Assembly: GCF_043641665.1 (NCBI RefSeq) | Contig: NC_092182.1 | Location: 19,653,241 to 19,717,240, forward strand | DNA from: Enoplosus armatus | Lineage: Eukaryota > Chordata > Actinopteri > Centrarchiformes > Enoplosidae | Length of the DNA stretch: 64,000 bases | Direction of reading: 5' to 3' | Shown here: piece after piece, positions 1 to 11,500 of the stretch | Layout of the letters: every line of letters starts with the position of its first letter | Position numbering within the stretch: position 1 is the first letter of the stretch | Made by a program: the position numbers and the translations under genes | The notes under the pieces: model-generated | Databases searched by the model: none | Told to the model about the DNA's origin: nothing | What the model saw: the letters and a program-made list of their open reading frames with translations, nothing else

Positions 1-2910
1 AGTATTTGTGGCAGTCATGTTCTCGGTTGTATTGTTATGAACTAATGTCGTCTTCTACAGATGCCTTTGCCTTTTTTGTATTCAACAAAGTGAGAAAAAA
101 AACGAACAAACAATGGAAACCTTCGTCATCTTGAAATGAAGAGCCCCACGCGTGTAGTGGGCGGCTAGTATTAAAAATTGAGGGGGGGTACACGACCAAG
201 CGCCGTGACAGTGAAAACAAAGCTTTACAGTGATGCACGGACAGTCCTCAATGTGTGAACACTGGCTAGTTTCACCACCACAAAAGGTAGTAACTGTAAC
301 ATAGATTCTTTAATCTGGTGTATATACTTTGTTTATTCTATCCAGACTCTACATGTTGTTTAATTACATGATGGCCAATTAGAGATCCATCAAATTCTAT
401 TTTAGCTAATTTAATGTGGGCATGCCAATTTAGATTATCATAAATTAGATTATATTGCTTTTGTGAAAATCGTAGCTTTTAATCTTATTTTAGCTCTGTT
501 CTTTTGACACTGTGCCCCCCCCTCGCCCCCAAAAATAAAAAGAGCCATTCTGACACCCTGAAATTGATCAAGTTCAGAGCAATGCATTGAGACATTTTAA
601 TGCTCCACTCAACACCATGAGGATGCTTTTTACCACTGGTAAAAGGGCGTCAGAGAACCTCTCTCAGCCCATTAAGTAGTTGTGTTTTTATTTATTTATT
701 TATTCGTCACCTTCCCACTGCCAACATGAAATGGTTGATTTCTGCTCCGAATGAGAAAGGTGCCTCCCTCTCACAACCTTGACCTTTCAGACACCTCTAG
801 TTTAGATGCGATGTACTTTTGGGAAAGTATCTCCTTCTGGCTTTCAAGAGATGCAAGAGATTTAAGGGGGTCGGGAAAGGGGACTGCTAGATAGAAATCT
901 AATTAGGTGATTGTGCTTGAGGGAGCTTCGCTAGCTGCTCGATAAACTCCCACACGCTCGCTCTCCTCCTCCCCTCTCACTTCCCATCCTCGCTTCACTC
1001 TCCCTCTCTCAGTTTGCACTCACCCCGAGATGCCGCCTGAGAGTCCCCCTGCTGAGGGCACTGTCACAGGATGCAGATCATGGCTCACTTACTACATCCT
1101 ATCCTCACTGCTGTTCATATTCAAAGAAACGAGTAGATTCATCCTTTGGCTGATAATAAAGCTTTTGCTTTAAGTGTCTTCTCTTTGCTCATTATTTTTT
1201 ACCTTCAGACTGAAATAAACCTGAAAAGGCTTCAAAGAATGATGAGAAGATAAGATCAGGCCTGTTTTGGCATGCAGCAAACTCAGTTGTATTTTTCATG
1301 GACCACTGTGGATTTGCTGGATGTGCGGTGGTCTCAGTGTTCAGTGTCTCAGTGATCTCAGTGTTTCTGCATTAATGTGTCAGAACAAACATACATGTAA
1401 GGAAGTCGGATGCAGTTCAAAGTTGTCGACTCCAACAAAGAATAAATACATTTCTCAGCTTCTGCCCTCCTTCCTTTTCTGCTCTGCTAATTTGTTTATA
1501 TTTGGTTGTATTTTCTTTAAAAGCTGTCTGGCCTTCCAACAACCTAATATAATGTAATCTAATTTTGCTGAGTCTTGTGCATGTATTGTATAGAAATAAT
1601 GAGACTTACAAGGACATTGTAGACTATTCAGTTGGAAGACATTAGCGGTCATGTTTTCCAGGTACCTTCAATACAGTAAGAACATTAGGTCTGATTTGTT
1701 AAAGAGAAATTTAATCTGGACAGCATTACAGCAATTTGGTTTGCTACTGAAATATTTATGTAATTCAGAAGCTTGTATCTTGGGATAACATATTTAGCCT
1801 ATCCTGCTCAGATTTGCAGGAAGTTGAGCCTCACTCTCAAAAGCAATAAAAGCCATCACAGTTTCTGAAACCATCAACCTGGACCACGGGTAAGATTTGA
1901 GATGGCATGCAATGATATTTTTTTTCTCTTTTAATGACCTTTGCAGGAATACAGCCAGTGATTTGTGATTCATTTCCATGTGTTTCTGTGTGTTTCTCGA
2001 GTGCGGATTTTGCAGCACGCGAAGGAAGAAGCGTGTGATTTACCCTGAAATCATGCCGTAGCATTTTGTAATTACAAAGTAAGCCATAATATCCCAAACA
2101 GCCTCCCTGAGCTGTGGGTATGACTAAGCCTGTTCTGTGTCTGTGATGCAATGTCAATGCTGAGGAGCTGTTTATTGTGAAGGTACAATTGTGGCCCGGA
2201 AGTGTGCTCGGCAGTAGCTTAGTCACAGTAATGCATAGCCGCCGCTCAGGCTCATAATTCAGAGTTTTGTGCAAAGGTATAAATGAATGAGGCTGTCTTG
2301 CACAGACAGGCAACATGAGCTTAAGAACTCCACAATAAAGCAGATGTCTTCATGTGTGAGAAAGGTGTGGCATATATCTACAGTGTTATTGTTTGAATAA
2401 TCAATTTGCATGAGGGACAATTTTTTTCTGGAAAGGACAAGAATGAGAGGGAGATGCTTTGGAGTAGATAAATACAAAGGACAAGGAATCAGAGGAAAAA
2501 GGAAATCGCAGTGATGACTAGAGAGCAGGCTGAAGAGGCAGAAATGTGGAGGAGAAAAGATCAGGGGTTCAGTCCAGTAAACAAAGCCATGTTTAACATT
2601 TAACATTTCAAGTATCCTGCCCCTTAAAGAGGAGACTGCTACTGTAACAGCTGAGTAATGGTTTGATTTATTTCCCTCGATCTTATCTGATACCGTAAGC
2701 TTTTGTGAGACCAGACAGAGGAATCACAGCCATCGAACATCCTGCTTTAATCATTCTGAGAAATGCCTCACTTAATGGTAGTTCTGGGGGTTGTTTGTCA
2801 TGTGTGTCTCTGCTGATTTCTAACAGTGCCTCTGAGCAGTTCACCTGCATGCGTGTGAAATAGAGGTCGGAGGGAAACGCACTGTGCAATAAAACTTGAG
2901 AAAAAGAAAA

Positions 2911-2918
<8 letters not shown>

Positions 2919-2962
<44 letters not shown>
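2919..2962. repeat. (AT)n microsatellite preceded by an A-run
   Basis: About 22 AT units, preceded by an A-rich run (2901-2919). A shorter AT run at about 3019-3031 lies in the loop of the neighbouring hairpin. Confidence 0.95.
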
Positions 2963-2966
<4 letters not shown>

Positions 2967-2996
2967 CTTCCACGCAATCATCCAGAAGAAGAAGAC

Positions 2997-3058
2997 CCCC
3001 CCAAATTCATTTTGATTTATATATATATATACTTCCAAATCAAAATGAATTTGGGGGG
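2997..3058. repeat. perfect 22-bp inverted repeat (hairpin)
   Basis: Arm 2997-3018 (CCCCCCAAATTCATTTTGAT plus TT) is the exact reverse complement of arm 3037-3058, with an 18-nt AT-rich loop (3019-3036). It lies 35 bp after the (AT)n tract. Confidence 0.95.
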
Positions 3059-3609
3059 TTTTCTTACAAGGTTCTACAAAAATGAAAAAAGCCAGTGATG
3101 GATGTTAGAGAGATTGACTCTCAGTCTCTTTTCCCAACTATTCACAACTTATATAGTCATGTTCTATAATATATGTACAATTTCTGTGTTTTATGTAGAA
3201 TTGTTTACATTCAGAGGGAAGCTCTTTGTGTAGAATAAGAATAGACAAGTGAGAAGAGCTGACTGTGTGTGCAGTGGGAGTAATACTATAGAAACTTGCA
3301 AAGGCTGAGTGGGATGAACTGTTTGCTGAACAAATACATAACTGGCTGAGACAGAAAATAAAGAAACTGAGCTTCCATAAAGTCTGTGGCAGGGCTTAGC
3401 TTTTTCTATAAACCATGATAAAAACAATGATTGTGTTATTGACAAAATTACACTTGCCATCTGTGCTTCGTGTCTGCTGCATTCTGTGACAGACAACACA
3501 ACAGCACCAGATGCACACTAAAATGTTTATTTTCAAAATGTATTTTAATGTTGTGTGCTACTGTCACTAATTAAGTAGTAAAGCTTTTCGTAATAGTTCA
3601 AAATTGACT

Positions 3610-3830
3610 TTAAAAAGTATAGTTCAACGTTTTGGGAAATATGTTCACTTGCAGAGAGTTAGCTGAGAAGACTGATATAAACTTTCATGTCTGTCCGTTC
3701 AATATATGACTGGAAACAGATGGAAACAGTTAGCCTGGCTCTGTCCAACGGCTACAAAACTAGCCAACCAGAATCTCTAAAGCTACACTAATTAACAAGT
3801 TATATTTTGTTTAATCTGTGTAAAAACTAC
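3610..3830 (+). mobile_element. teleost MITE-like dispersed repeat (fold-back family), copy 1
   Basis: The sequence follows the common fish repeat beginning 'tatagttcaac..ttttggg', then GAGAGTTAG..GAGAAGA, CTGGAAACAG, GCCTGGCTCTGTCCAA, CTCTAAAGCT and ACTAATTAACA. It is related to the copies at 24706-24983 and 31286-31571 in this window. Family identity is from memory of fish genomes. It lies in the cdh22 intron. Confidence 0.75.
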
Positions 3831-3926
3831 AATTCAGTGCTAGTAAACTAAATAAATGTAATCAAAATTCATCACAGAGTACACATTACTTTATTTTTTC
3901 GATAGCGTTATATAGCTTGCTCTTTT

Positions 3927-3990
3927 TCAATTCAATTCAATAAGTCTTTATTGATGCTTCATATTTCACACCAACAAACACTACTCACAT
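3927..3990 (-). mobile_element. possible LINE/SINE 3'-end fragment
   Basis: A TTCAATTCAATTCAAT microsatellite tail followed by a (C/T)TTTATTGAT word, as at the 3' ends of fish non-LTR elements read on the minus strand. Short and degenerate. Confidence 0.35.
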
Positions 3991-5406
3991 AAGTACAGAT
4001 ATTATTATCAGAGTGCTTTAGGTGTCCAACATCGGCTCCTGCGACATTAGTCATGGAAAAATCAAGAAAATCACTTCCCCAAGTGTATTATCAAAAGATC
4101 CATAATGTCAACTGAAGAGAAAAGCCAGGCAAAATGTAAATATAGTTTGCTCACGCATAGTTAGCTTTCCTTAGCTCAAGGCAAGCAAGTATCATTCAAA
4201 TCTCACTGATTATAGGTTATGGTATTGGACTACATATTTTTGGTAATAAATGGATTTTTTCCACTTCTCAGTTTACACAGTTTGCATTATGACAGTTTGA
4301 AGACACTGGGATAAAATGTAATATAATACCACAAGGGGATTCATGTTTAGTTTTAAATTCGGCCTGAAGGCTTATGCTTTTTAGCCGAAACATCTATGAG
4401 CTTGACTCATCATGCTGCTCTGCTGTTGGTCTACTGTCTTCTTATTGTTCGTGTAGAGAACTTTGATGTTTAAGCTACTTTTAAAACACATCTTAACAAA
4501 CTCTGTGTTTGTTCAGCGCTGTACGTTGTCTGCAACTTTGGTTCTTTATTTTATTCAGCTACACTGAGGAGTAGATTTTTGATTTTGTTTTTTAGAGCAT
4601 ACAGTACACAGAGGTGACGGAAATCAAAATAATAAGAAATCTGTGGACCCATACGTAGTGTGCCGGCAGAGGAGGAAACAAAGCCGACGGATGTGATGTG
4701 AAAATATCATTTATCAGCTTGCGGTTTGACGCTGGCTGCAGATTAATAGGATGAGAGGGGATGAATTGTCACTGAGAGGCCTGTGTTAAGGTGAAAGGAT
4801 CTCCAGGGGCTGTTTGATGTCTGTTCAGCTCACAGTGAATCCTATCTCACCTTATTGTGTCCACACAGAGTTCTCAAAATTGGATCACAGTTGAGTTTTA
4901 TCTTTGAATGTGGATCACTATTGTTGCATTAGATTGGAAGACTACACCTTCACCGAGCGTCTGTGTCTCTCTTTCTGTTCCTCGACACATTAGCATTTCG
5001 GCTTTGCTCCTTCTCAGAACAAACATGGCTGCCTCACAGAATTCCTCTGTCCTTTACTGTTCAAAAAAAGCATTTTATGATAGTTTTGCATTTCTAACAT
5101 TGAGACATATTTTTATATTGCTGTGTCAACTTTCTGGAGAAAGAAGTTTTTATCTCTTTGTGACTGTAGCCCCTTTGAACTGCACTTTCATAGAAGCCTT
5201 CTGAGTCTGTTGCATCCACGTATGCTGGCTCCACCTCACTCCTTCACTCATGAAAGAGGCATTTGAAATGTAAAGTGTAAAAGTGCTTTTCATGTTCATT
5301 TTCTTGTACCCATTGAGTGGATATGAGTAGAAAATCTAACCCGTGTTTCTTTTCTATTCCTATCCTTTTATTTCCTCTTTTGCTTTGGTTGCTTGTCTTT
5401 CCTTAG

Positions 5407-5524
5407 CTGATTCACAACATCAGTGTGGTGGATAAAGATGAGCCACAATCTGGACATCGCTTCTACTTCACCCTGGCCCCTGAAGCCTCCAGCAATCGAC
5501 ACTTCACCCTGTGGGATGTCAAAG
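5407..5524 (+). CDS. cdh22: cdh22 exon: end of EC4 linker / start of EC5 (118 bp)
   Basis: The acceptor is ...tccttag and the donor is AAAG|gtgaga. Read in phase 0 it encodes 39 residues from LIHNISVVDKDEPQ to FTLWDVK and leaves one base (phase 1). The length of 118 bp and the phase match the corresponding exon of type II cadherins as I know them. The SVVDKDEP segment is characteristic of the start of EC5. The same bases are open in other frames, but only this frame joins the next exon. Confidence 0.9.
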
Positions 5525-8500
5525 GTGAGAGGGCAGCAGGGTTATATAGGGGTTATTGGTGTAGAAGCATATTTTAGCAGCTGTCCTGATGGCGTTATCA
5601 GCATAACTAGATATTTAGGGTGTAATTATACAAGCAGAAGTCTGTAAGATGGGTTGTTAAATTTTGTGTGAGTGGGTGTACGCATTATAATTGTGCACAG
5701 GTGCAACAAAACTATGCTTGACTGACAAGTGTTCAAGGTTACAGTGAAGCTCATTAAGATGATCTCACTATTTCCCGGAGTGATTAGCGATGTGAGAGTT
5801 TGACTGAGGGCACTCTGCAAATGTAGACCAGCTCCAAAAACTTACTGATAGTTTCTTTTTTCTGGGACTTGGAATTCAACCGATAAACAGATTTTTTGTA
5901 TTATTTTTGGATGAACACCACCTGTTCTGGTCCTCTTAGCAGAGTAAAAATATTAGAAATTATTACATCCCACTGCATGTCTGATACTTCCAACAAACAT
6001 TTTTTACAGTTTGACTGATGAATTTTGGTTGACTGTATAAACTGCAACACTCAGCTGTGCATTTTATTTGACAGTAATAGCATTTTATATGAATGTAATT
6101 TCCTTTGAATGTATTTATACTTTTTTGAACACTTTGTTAGACATGGAATCTTTTTTGATTCCTCTTAAATAGATTGTCAACAGCTTACATACTTTTCTCA
6201 AGTGTCATCATGAAAACTGCATTCTGCAAAAACAACATTTATTATATATGTATCTGCACGATGTAAGGAAACATTAAGATCACTGTTGCCCCCAGTGATG
6301 ACTTTCCTTTTGTCGGCAAGATGAGTTCTTTCATGCATGTCTGTGTTTTTGCAAACGCTCTTGCAGATCCCTCGTTTAGAGATGTGTACGTAAGTGAATG
6401 TGACATCTGGCTAAATCAAGATTGATCTGACACCAGGAAAATGTCAGGGGAGCAGCCCGAGCAAGGGAAATGTCACCGTGTGAAGGCAGCGAGGTCTGCT
6501 GCAGTCCCGCTCACATGAATGGATACATACATGACACATACTGTACATACACATGTGCATAGATGGGAAGGAAGAAGTATGACAGAAGTGTCCCTCTGGC
6601 TCTGTCTTTCTCTCCTCTACATATAAATATGCACACATGCATACGTACACACACCACAACGTCACACAGACCATCAGTGTCTACTGTTATGTGAAGTGGT
6701 CTGTATGAAGGTGATTAGGGAGAATGATTAATAATCAAAGTATATTCATGCTTAGATGTAAAAATCACACCTCCCGCCCCATTTCCCCAACACATACAAA
6801 CAAACACATACACACAAATACACACATTTGTTTACATATATATATAATAGTGTGTGTGTTCACGAACACAAACACTACTGTAGACCCTGTATATATATTT
6901 AGACAAACAAAACCCCACACAGACTTTTTATCCTCCCACCCCTCTTTTTTTTCCACTCTGGTGTCTCTTTTCATGGACGTATTTGTCAACCTGTCACTTT
7001 CAATCTGTCACTTCTTCTTTTCCCCATCATGGCCTCACATTGCGTTCTGTCTCCATGCCTTGACACACAATGATGAAAAGGCATTTTTTTCACCCATGTT
7101 ACTAAATCCTTTTAAGTCTTTGCTGACACTCTGTAGAGCAAACCTTATCTTTACCAAATAAACTTTGCTGTTACATGACAAACTGCCATCATTTTACCTG
7201 GTAAATGTCCCACATCCTGCTTAAAAAGAAATCTCATATGAAACGGAAGAAAAAAAGAAATTCACATTTTAGTGGATTAATGTTTTATTGTGTCATTCTA
7301 AAAGGTTTTCTACCCCTTATTTTGTTTTTCTGTGGTTTGGGCGGTCAGTGACAAGCATTTCAAACACCTTATTGCACACGTGCCACTGCGGCACACACTG
7401 ATAAACATCCAGGAGGAGTCAAACTTTGCAAGTCGCTATTGTAATCCTATACTTTACAAGTCTTCACGTTGTTCTTCAGTCAGTTTCTTTAGGCTGTAAT
7501 GTATCATATCTTTTTTTTCTTTGGCTTTGGTGGCTGTATTTGTTTTTCATGCCTTTATGCCGTAAATGAACACAACGTATAAAGTAACTGTTTTTATACA
7601 TGTTGTGACAGGAGTTCAAGTTAAGGTTCAAGATTGTCCACAAAAGAAAAGCAACATTTGTTTTTTTGTCAAATGCCTAAAAATGACCTGTTGACATTTT
7701 CCTTAGACCGCTGTTTGCATCCTATTCTTTCCAGCAACCAACATTGCTTTGTCTTAACCATGACCACAATCTCTCCCTAACCTTTAACAAGTAGTTCTTA
7801 TAAGTCAAGCTGGCGGTGTGGCTCTAGAGATGGCAGTGTCCACCTCTTTGGTTGAGACTGAAATATCCCAAAAGTTATTGGATGGATTGCCATGAAAATT
7901 TGTACAAATATCCATGATCCCTAGAGGATGAATGCAAATCACTTTGATGATCCCCTGACTTTCCATCTAGCATCACCAGCAATAAATTGGTTTATTTTTA
8001 CTATCAAATACCTGCAAAACTAATGACATTCCCTTCAGTCTCGGCTGTACTTGCACTCAGCTGTGTTTAATGCTTATTTGCAAATGTATGTGCGCTAAAC
8101 TAAGATGGTGGGCATGGAAAACATTATACCTGCAAGAAATCGACATGTTAATATTGCTAGTACGAGATTGCTGACATTAGCGCCTCACAGAGCTGCTGGC
8201 TTGGCTGTAGACTCATAGTCTTAGTTTTAGATATGACCATGTCAAACAATGTTAGCCTCCTAATAGGGTCATCACATATGCTCCCATATGTTGTTCTGGA
8301 AGGCAAAGTCAAAAAGCCTATTTTGTTTTGTAGTTTAGAAGACTTGTCATCAGGTTCATGTCACTGCACGTATTGGAGTAACATTTCTTTGAGATAAAGG
8401 TGGATGTGTGAGGTTGTTCTGATCAATTTTATGTATGGCCAAGTTTTTAACTGTATTGGTTTTGATTCAAAACCACACAAGATGACTCTGCCTTTAACAT

Positions 8501-11500
8501 TTTCGTATGTCTTGGAGAGAATCTTTTTCTAAAGCGGACAGCCGTGGAAGAGAATTTTGTGTTAATGTCAAAAGGACAAACTCAGGGGCGTAACATTCCC
8601 GAACGTAAACAGTAATATGAAGATTGTTCTACATGTGCCAAAGAAGCTCTAGGGCGACATGGATAACGGTGATATATGTTCTGGGAGATGGATTGCTTGG
8701 TATCCTCTATGCAAGTCTACCCACAAAGCTTCTCTGACTCTATTTGTCAAAGCCTCCTCCTGTATTCTGTGGCACATTTATCTATGTCTCTGGGAGAGGG
8801 CTCATATATACACCGGTGAAGTTTAATTTCAAACACTGGCTCTCTCACTCATTTTCTCTCCTGTTTTTGTTTGATTTAAAGAAAATACACATGATAAATG
8901 TTAATAGCCCAAAAGCAGTTCACTTCCCCGGTGAAATCATTCAACCCCGAGTTAAACTTGACAATCCTGACACTGTTCGTCTGGAGTCCTTGAACTATGC
9001 ATTATGGAAAAAAATTTGTTCACACTATGTATAACAAGGGCGGGACTTTTGTCTGTCTTTTTCTTTACCACTCGAGCACTTTACCACTTGACCATTTCTT
9101 GAAGAGGTAATTTTCATTGATATTTTTTTAATCAAATGGCAAACGTCTTACATTGGCAAGTGTCAAGTCTTGAAAACTATGATTTGTCCTGACATTTTAG
9201 TAAGGTCAAGTAAGCCTGCATGATCAACACTCCTACTTCCACTACTTTTTCCATTAGTACAGTCTTGAGTTCAAAGGAGAAAAAACAAGATGGGTAATAA
9301 AAGCACTCACTGGAGTTTCATCAATTCTACTGCAGCTTGGTAAAAACCATACATCAGTGAGCAGACAAAGAGGTTTTGGTCTTAAAATATTAAGTCTCTC
9401 ATGTGTAATTCTCTGCTTTACCTTGTCTCTCTGACCCTGCAACGCTCCTATACACTCACACTGCCCACCCAGATGACACAGCTGGCATCCGAACCCAGCG
9501 GTCAGGCTTTAACCGCCATGAGCAGAATGTGTACTTCCTTCCAATCCTGGTGGTTGACAGCGGGCCACCCTCCCTCAGCTCCACAGGCACCCTGACCATT
9601 TATGTCTGTGGCTGCAACACAGGTGAGAGCTACTGTGGGAGCTGCACCATTACTAACATTATCATCACTGTCACCTTCTGCATCAGCAGCAGCCGTGGTA
9701 CTAAAAGGTCATCTCCATGCCATTTTTTTGGTCAGCAAACAGTTCTTTTCAGCTTATATTTGTGGAATATCAAATAACATAATAATGGCCATCAACAGTG
9801 CTGGGTGAAAATGTAATATATGCATGGTAAAAACATTTTTTTCTCTTGATAAAACAGTGCTTAATCCTTGTTCCCTGAACTGACTCAACTGGTGTTGAAT
9901 TTGTACAGTAAATGCTAATTTTTCTTTTGCAACACAGAGGGAGCCATTCAGTCCTGCAATGCCACAGCCTACGTAATGAGTGCTGCTCTCAGCCCTGGGG
10001 CACTTATAGCACTACTGGTCTGCATGCTCATCCTCATAGGTAAGCAGATGGATGTACTCATGTATGTATGGATGTATGAGGAGATATATGGATGGATGTA
10101 TGATGGATGGCTAGACGGATGAAAAAGCACAATTCATTAGTATTGCTTTTCTGGGGTCATTACTAAGTTCAACTACTCCAGCAGGACCACCAGGAGCATT
10201 ATGTTCAACGGTGGGATGTACTAGGAAAAAGGCAAGACTGGGGGCTGCACCTAAAGACACAACTCTGCTCATAAAATCATGCAACCAAGCATGTGTCTTT
10301 TAATGGATTGACCACTTTTAGAGGTTATCTATATTTCACGAAGGAAGTTGCACATGCAGTGGCAGAAAAACGAAGACGAATGACATGAAAAACTAGATCA
10401 ATTTTTCATCTTTCTTTCATGAGTGGCTTTCCTGTTGGACATTTTGTTGCTGCTTTTATGCGGAGAAAGCTTTTGTTTAAACAGGAGCACAGATGATGGC
10501 TGGGTTTATGAATGATAGCAAGCCACTTTGATCCCTAGAACACAGACAGAGAGGGAATGGATGGGAGTGAAGTGGAGGGGGGGTTAGAGAGAGCAAACAG
10601 GCAAAAGAGCTTCCTCAGCACTTGCATACCCCTGGAACAGCAGGCTTTAAATAGATGTGGCTTTCCAGACATTCTCTGATTTTTATACACAGACACGTAC
10701 ACACATGCACACACTAACATACACATGCATGCACACGCTCACCCTCTCAGAGACCGAAGAGGTTTAGGTATTGTCATATCTGAAAATTTTATGAGTTAAC
10801 TTCTCGCTCCCCCCCCTCCCCCGCTGTCTTAGCATCCCACTCCTCAGTGACAGAAAGAAGCGACAACGCTGTCACAGTGTTTTGTCTCCCCCGCTCGCGC
10901 CTGTACACGTTTTACATTGTGCAGGCAGTGAATGATGGATGATGTGACACCAGGCAGCTTTAACTGTGACTAACATTGCTATCTATTTCTTTTAAGAGCT
11001 TTTCTAATGAGAGTTGTTAAAACTCTGCCTCTATTAACCAAACCATCTACTGGAGTGAACTTCAAAAGCAGAGCATCATTTATTCATTATGGTTTTAAAA
11101 GCCTCAACAAAAATGTTATGTACAAATCTGAGGCAACCTCTGCTTGCCTGTGTATCGTTGTTTTGGTGTTCTGGGCGAGATGACATCCCCTCAAAGGCCT
11201 GAGCTGCAAACAATTCTCTGGCCTTTAAACTTGTGGAAAGTTAGACACTGCAGAAAAATAGAGTTATGCGGTACAGAGATGTGTTTTTTATATCAGCCTT
11301 GGTGATTTGGATGAAAATATACATTATGCAGGGTAACAGGCTTATGCTAAAGACTGTGATGCTTCAACTATTTTGGTATTATTTCATGTTTCATGCCATT
11401 TTGATTCCACTGAAATGATGCAATGCTTATTCCAATAGTGTCAGTGACTCTAATCGGCGTTAAGTCTATGCCATTTTGAGTGACTGACTGGTACAAAATG

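Larger units (their letters stand above)
1..5406 (+). other. cdh22: part of the cdh22 intron upstream of the first visible exon
   Basis: I searched for the preceding EC4 exon (expected to carry a VNDNPP-type motif and a phase-0 donor) and did not find it, so this stretch is read as intron. It contains a C-rich tract near 514-531, a pyrimidine-rich stretch at about 958-1010, an A-run plus (AT)n tract at 2907-2962 with a perfect hairpin beside it, and two dispersed-repeat fragments (3610-3830 and about 3927-3990). The remainder shows no recognisable element. Confidence 0.6.
5525..9472 (+). other. cdh22: cdh22 intron (3948 bp)
   Basis: A phase-1 intron with a gtgaga donor and a cacccag acceptor. 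It holds a CA-rich then TA then GT-rich low-complexity stretch at about 6785-6890 and two teleost dispersed repeats at 7753-7803 and 7809-8229. The rest (5525-6780, 6900-7740, 8230-9472) shows no gene or recognisable element. Confidence 0.85.
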
